DNA from: an uncultured Oscillospiraceae bacterium | GTDB lineage: Bacteria > Bacillota > Clostridia > Oscillospirales > Acutalibacteraceae | DNA length: 9,538 nucleotides | NCBI GenBank assembly: GCA_902490145.1 | Contig: CABUCT010000039.1 | Coordinates: forward strand, 1-9,538 | Direction of reading: 5' to 3' | Shown here: positions 6,803 through 9,538 of the stretch, piece after piece | Layout: the number at the start of each line of letters is the position of its first letter | How positions within the stretch are numbered: position 1 is the first letter of the stretch | Notes under the pieces: generated by a model | The model's input: only the letters and a program-made list of their open reading frames with translations | The model's database searches: none | Told to the model about the DNA's origin: nothing | Made by a program: the position numbers and the translations under genes

Positions 6803-7300
6803 ATGGGATTGAAATTCAAAATAATCTTAGGTTATGGCATTCTAATAGTCCTGCTTGCCGTAACCATTTATCTGTTCCGTAGCGAACAGGTAAAGAGAAA
6901 CACCCTTCTTCGCAATGAAAGGAAACTGGTTGTTACCTGGCAACTTACAGAGTATTGTTTGGAACATAAAGTCAGCTTTAACAAGATGTATCAGATAGTT
7001 AGGGAAGAGTTTCCAAACATGAGTTCTATTCCCGGTTATAGAAAACTTACCCATTTGGGTTTTCTTTACTCTAAGGTTTATGAAGAATACAAGAATCTTA
7101 GTTTGTACAACCGTCCGGTGAAGCATCCCTTCTTTTTAGTTGGCCAGGCGGAACATTCCGCCGATCTTCTCACGCATCCTGTCCGTGTCCTCACCGATTT
7201 TTGGATTGATCAGCTCGGCGTAGACCTGCGTGGAGATGATGGTCTTGTGCCCGAGGATTTTCTGCAGGGTTTCAAGCGGCATGCCCCTGCTCAGGGCTAA
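6803..7300 (+). CDS. Membrane-anchored ORF, probably a truncated gene stub
   Basis: The frame encodes 165 residues, but only the first 111 lie outside the recombinase gene. Residues 112-165 are its antisense translation (from 7136) and unlikely to be native. The N-terminus, MGLKFKIILGY followed by a hydrophobic segment (about 7-25) and 'RSEQVKRNTLLRNERKL', resembles the start of Bacteroidales sensor histidine kinases, where a short basic head, one membrane span and a charged linker precede the sensor region. The next part (about 45-100, 'TEYCLEHKVSFNKMYQIVREEF...') is soluble and helical, and I do not recognise it. No kinase domain follows. The likely reading is a 5' fragment of a larger gene whose remainder was lost when the sequence carrying the recombinase joined near 7130. 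It converges with the recombinase gene, with no terminator between them. Confidence 0.45.
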   Translation: MGLKFKIILGYGILIVLLAVTIYLFRSEQVKRNTLLRNERKLVVTWQLTEYCLEHKVSFNKMYQIVREEFPNMSSIPGYRKLTHLGFLYSKVYEEYKNLSLYNRPVKHPFFLVGQAEHSADLLTHPVRVLTDFWIDQLGVDLRGDDGLVPEDFLQGFKRHAPAQG

Positions 7301-8296
7301 GGTCGCAAAGGTATGACGTGCGAGGTGGGGGCTGAGCCTGATGCTGCATTCTGCCTTTTCACCGATACGTTTCAGACTGTCTTCCATGCATCCCAAATTC
7401 CCGACCGGAAAGACCTTGTCGGGAGAATCCTTGAACTTGTCGTCTCCCCTGTACCTTTCTATCAGTTCAACGGCTATCGGCAGAAGTTTGACGACATAGG
7501 CGGCTTTGGTCTTTACCCTGTTGCCGATAAGCCATACGCCTCCATCCGGATCGGTATGCACATTCTTATAGCTTAACGCCTTCAGATCGGCATGGGCCAG
7601 ACCGCTGAAACACATAAAGACAAACATATCCCGGATAGCCTGCTGACGTTTGTAGTTCAGCTTTACATGTATCACACGCTGAAGATCATCCTCTGAAAGA
7701 AACGGGCGTTTCCTGTATTCCGGCTTGCATTCGAACTTCTTGAACGGATGTTTGTGGATCCATCCTTCATCCATAGCCAGATACATGAGCCACTTTAAGG
7801 TGTTGATACGTTCAAATGCCGTTGACTTTGCCAAACCCCTTACCGAAAGCATCCAGTTGTAGTAGTTCTTTATAAAATCGATGTCCAACGACATCAAGGG
7901 GACATCATCCGTTCCCATCTTATCCTTCAAATAACATTGCAGACATCTGCTTTCACATACAAGACCTTCGTATGTACCCTTGGCTTTGGTTTTTCCGATC
8001 TGATTCCTGTAATCCTGAATCTTGATATTGAAAATTTCCATCAGGGAATGAATCTCCTCTTCAAGACCGGTATAACGGTCATATACTTTCTTTGTCGTGA
8101 CAAATGTATCGTGGTCGCAAATATACTGATAGTGTTTTCCTATCCGAACCTTGATATTCTCCAGCTCCCTGTTCAAGCGTCTTGCCTCTTCCGATTTCCC
8201 TTTCGCACAATTTCCCTTTGCATCCCATAAGGAGAGAGATACATCACACTTACAACTGAAACTTGCAGTCGTACCATTGATTGTTATTCGTCCCAT
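7136..8296 (-). CDS. Tyrosine recombinase (phage-type integrase, Bacteroides class)
   Basis: Site-specific recombinase that would cut and rejoin attachment-site DNA through a tyrosine intermediate, integrating or excising a mobile element. In the 386-residue form from the first ATG, the arm-binding domain is at about 1-75, the SAM-like core-binding domain at about 103-185 and the catalytic domain at 200-375. Catalytic residues visible are a Lys in the beta-hairpin (K262 or K264), H324-L-A-R327, H350 in 'LGHK' and the nucleophile Y359. The first catalytic Arg is replaced by Ala (G-L-A-H-A-D-L, 232-238), as is usual in Bacteroides integrases related to IntDOT. The open frame continues 23 codons upstream to 8365 with family-like sequence ('FKVLFYTKNQSIKNGRVPV'), giving 409 residues, the normal size. 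The expected start codon there reads ATA, so the true start is uncertain and the protein may be N-terminally shortened. It is convergent with the stub ORF at 6803. Confidence 0.93.
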   Translation of the reverse strand: MGRITINGTTASFSCKCDVSLSLWDAKGNCAKGKSEEARRLNRELENIKVRIGKHYQYICDHDTFVTTKKVYDRYTGLEEEIHSLMEIFNIKIQDYRNQIGKTKAKGTYEGLVCESRCLQCYLKDKMGTDDVPLMSLDIDFIKNYYNWMLSVRGLAKSTAFERINTLKWLMYLAMDEGWIHKHPFKKFECKPEYRKRPFLSEDDLQRVIHVKLNYKRQQAIRDMFVFMCFSGLAHADLKALSYKNVHTDPDGGVWLIGNRVKTKAAYVVKLLPIAVELIERYRGDDKFKDSPDKVFPVGNLGCMEDSLKRIGEKAECSIRLSPHLARHTFATLALSRGMPLETLQKILGHKTIISTQVYAELINPKIGEDTDRMREKIGGMFRLAN

Positions 8297-8363
8297 AACC
8301 GGAACACGACCATTTTTAATTGACTGGTTCTTGGTGTAGAACAGAACTTTAAAAGTACTTCTT

Positions 8364-8408
8364 ATAACTCAATTATTTTTGTTGCAAAATTAATAATCAT
8401 TGAGTTAT
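8364..8408. repeat. Perfect 10-bp inverted repeat around the recombinase -7 box
   Basis: ATAACTCAAT (8364-8373) and ATTGAGTTAT (8399-8408) are perfect inverted copies with 25 bases between them, and the -7 box (8385-8392) sits in the spacer. The left copy overlaps the ATA start position of the recombinase frame. The placement suits an operator, or recombinase or excisionase binding sites that control the gene; the spacer seems too short for an invertible promoter. Confidence 0.55.
8385..8392 (-). promoter_or_regulatory. -7 box of the recombinase gene
   Basis: On the minus strand the sequence reads TAATTTTG followed by C, matching TAnnTTTGC. It lies 19 bases upstream of the ATA codon at 8365 and 88 bases upstream of the first ATG (8296). 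No TTTG is present at the usual -33 spacing; the nearest (8420-8423) is 27 bases away. The short leader it gives to the ATA position supports 8365 as the ancestral start. Confidence 0.45.
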
Positions 8409-8464
8409 CTGAGGTTATGCAAAACAGTGCAAGAAATTGAAAAATAATCCTTTATATATTGTTT

Positions 8465-8526
8465 AAAGGCACATTGGTCGAGGTAACGATTAAGTAACGA
8501 AACTCACGACCAAATGTGCTTTTTTT
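8465..8526 (+). terminator. Large hairpin with T-run and GTAACGA repeats in loop
   Basis: GCACATTGGTCG (8469-8480) pairs with CGACCAAATGTGC (8507-8519) with one bulged base; A-T pairs and one wobble extend the stem outward to 8465 and 8523. Seven T residues (8520-8526) follow, as in an intrinsic terminator read rightward. However, the 26-base loop is large, no + strand gene lies upstream, and the loop holds two copies of GTAACGA (8483-8489 and 8494-8500) 11 bases apart, one helical turn. It may act as a terminator for leftward DUF4251 transcripts or as part of an attachment site. Confidence 0.45.
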
Positions 8527-8660
8527 AGCATCGTTTTTCCTGTCGTTAAAAAGAAAGCCTGTAATAAGAAGCTGATTTCAAGCAATATTGCGCTTATATA
8601 TTACCTTTTCAAAAAATCCTTGCTGTTGAATATTAAACGAGAGTTCTTTTTATTGCTTTC

Positions 8661-9251
8661 TTAAAAACTGAATCCACTTTGGAAAATGTTCGACTGGTTG
8701 TAAGGAACCAAGTTCCCGGAGAAAGTCAACTCTCTTCCGTTCGTGTTTGAACTTACGGTTACTGTAGAATAATTACTCCCGTAGCCGAGGCGAACAGTAA
8801 CTTGAGCGAATAAAGCGGCACCCATCACGTTGAACGTGTAAGTGATATTTCCGTTTTTGTCAATTCTTTCGTTAATACTGGAAGGCCAGCCGGTGAGCGT
8901 GATCCCGCCTAAGCCGTTCGGTCCGGGGTTAAACCCGTTGAATGCCAGCTGCAAGGAAACTTGATTGTTGTCCATGGCCACGAAGTTCAAGTTGTTCGTT
9001 ACGGGAATGGCTGCCCCGAAATTATTGAACAGCGTGTTGGCTTGTAACACCCAACTGTTACTTTTAAGTGCTTTTACTGCGTCTTGGTAGGCGATCATAT
9101 TTTGTTGTTCGCGAACCATTCTGTTGTGCATCCTCATGCATTCCCTGTGAGCTTTTCTTTTTGCCCGTAGTTCTTTTTTTGTTTGTGCTTGCATCGCGAA
9201 GTCACTGAACAGGAATGTAGTCATTGCCAATAAAAAAATAATTTTTTTCAT
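8661..9251 (-). CDS. DUF4251 domain-containing secreted protein
   Basis: A 196-residue exported protein of the DUF4251 family, common and usually present in several copies in Bacteroidales; the function is not known. Residues 1-22 are a Sec signal peptide (MKK, hydrophobic core, cleavage at A-M-Q-A before Q). Residues 24-60 are a basic, probably helical segment (KKELRAKRKAHREC...). The beta-rich DUF4251 domain follows, with family features such as 'NFVAMDNNQVSLQLAFNG', 'GPNGLGGITL', 'DKNGNITYTFNVMG' and 'AQVTVRLGYG', and it ends close to the usual C-terminus. The length is normal and the frame intact. The start is the ATG immediately before the signal peptide; no TAnnTTTG box is evident upstream. 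It is probably chromosomal DNA bordering the mobile region. Confidence 0.9.
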   Translation of the reverse strand: MKKIIFLLAMTTFLFSDFAMQAQTKKELRAKRKAHRECMRMHNRMVREQQNMIAYQDAVKALKSNSWVLQANTLFNNFGAAIPVTNNLNFVAMDNNQVSLQLAFNGFNPGPNGLGGITLTGWPSSINERIDKNGNITYTFNVMGAALFAQVTVRLGYGSNYSTVTVSSNTNGRELTFSGNLVPYNQSNIFQSGFSF

Positions 9252-9474
9252 AGCGTCTCTTTTTTATTTTATTCTGATTAGTTTAGTTTACGAATTGACA
9301 TATCCCCTCACCATCTTCTGCTAGTCCTTGAAAGAATGACTAATAGAATATTCAAATTCTATGGCGTATACGTCATGAAATCGGACAGGGTTATCCTTAT
9401 CTCTTTAAAAAAGATTAATTTTATAAAGTTGGTCTTTATATAACTTGCTAATTCTAACATAAGTTTATTCTGCT

Positions 9475-9538
9475 TTACAGTAAACTTTTTAGGGGTAATA
9501 CAGGGTGTTTACCCGTTGCATATTCGATGTACTTAGGG
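9475..9538 (-). CDS. Possible 3' end of a gene entering from the right edge
   Basis: On the minus strand a frame is open from the window edge to TAA at 9475-9477, reading P-K-Y-I-E-Y-A-T-G-K-H-P-V-L-P-L-K-S-L-L. It looks protein-like but is only 20 residues, so it may be chance. If real, it belongs to a gene upstream of, and in the same direction as, the DUF4251 gene. No family can be assigned. The 220 bases between it and the DUF4251 start show only an 8-bp palindrome (9365-9372) and a weak 6-bp inverted repeat (9344-9361). Confidence 0.2.
   Translation of the reverse strand, partial: PKYIEYATGKHPVLPLKSLL

Larger units (their letters stand above)
8366..8660. other. Non-coding stretch between recombinase and DUF4251 gene
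   Basis: No convincing gene in about 295 bases. It holds the recombinase -7 box and its flanking inverted repeat, TGCAAAA repeated at 8383-8389 and 8418-8424 with a TGCAAG variant at 8428-8433, the large hairpin at 8465-8523, and a 10-bp perfect palindrome GCAATATTGC (8582-8591). Dense repeats beside an integrase gene are what an attachment-site region would show, but no second copy of a candidate core site is visible in the window. Confidence 0.45.

Noticed and set aside
7937..8230. Plus-strand ORFs inside the recombinase gene (also 7313-7576 and 8151-8339).
   Set aside because: They are antisense shadows of a well-supported integrase frame and encode no recognisable domain.
8364..8408. A phase-variable invertible promoter.
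   Set aside because: Known Bacteroides invertons have spacers of about a hundred bases or more; 25 bases between arms is too short for site-specific inversion.
1..9538. CRISPR arrays, rRNA or tRNA genes, and a toxin-antitoxin pair.
   Set aside because: No regularly spaced repeats, tRNA-like folds or rRNA sequence were seen, and no recognisable toxin or antitoxin domain was found in any ORF.

Overview
The window looks like an accessory region from a Bacteroidales genome (Bacteroides, Phocaeicola or Parabacteroides type). Three things support this: a DUF4251-type secreted protein at the right end; a Bacteroides-style tyrosine recombinase with the 'GLAxxDL' motif in place of the usual first catalytic arginine; and -7 promoter boxes of the TAnnTTTG type with no strong Shine-Dalgarno sequences. 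Much of the left part is AT-rich, with one more GC-rich block at about 1980-3540, so the region looks like a mosaic.

Positions 1-6489 hold a one-directional (+ strand) series of small envelope-type proteins. They are a secreted protein cut by the window edge (to 1004), a second secreted protein (1089-1787), a three-gene overlapping operon (five-TM membrane protein, membrane-anchored double zinc-ribbon protein, lipoprotein; 1983-4182), an orphan signal-peptide ORF (4193-4276), a secreted protein overlapping a small membrane protein (4294-5207), a broken lipoprotein gene (5288-5564) and a four-TM membrane protein (5578-6489). No enzyme, replication or conjugation gene is recognisable among them. 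Decayed and signal-peptide-only remnants between intact genes suggest repeated gene gain and loss.

Positions 6490-6802 have no convincing gene, but carry a promoter-like site and several inverted repeats, the strongest a 17-pair hairpin at 6643-6681. After this comes a short membrane-anchored ORF (6803-7300). Its last third is only the antisense of the recombinase gene, so it looks like a stub cut by a recombination junction near 7130.

Positions 7136-8365 (- strand) encode the tyrosine recombinase. Its open frame continues 23 codons upstream of the first ATG into sequence that reads as the missing start of the arm-binding domain, but the expected ATG is ATA. The non-coding stretch 8366-8660 carries the recombinase -7 box between perfect 10-bp inverted repeats, plus a large hairpin with two GTAACGA repeats in its loop and a T-run after it. 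This may be the regulatory or attachment region of a mobile element. The DUF4251 gene (8661-9251, - strand) and the right edge look like ordinary chromosome.

Taken together, an array of unrelated small secreted, lipid-anchored and membrane proteins facing a lone tyrosine recombinase resembles the immunity-gene islands of Bacteroidales, including recombinase-associated acquired interbacterial defence clusters. That functional reading is inference; none of the array genes could be assigned to a named immunity family from sequence alone.
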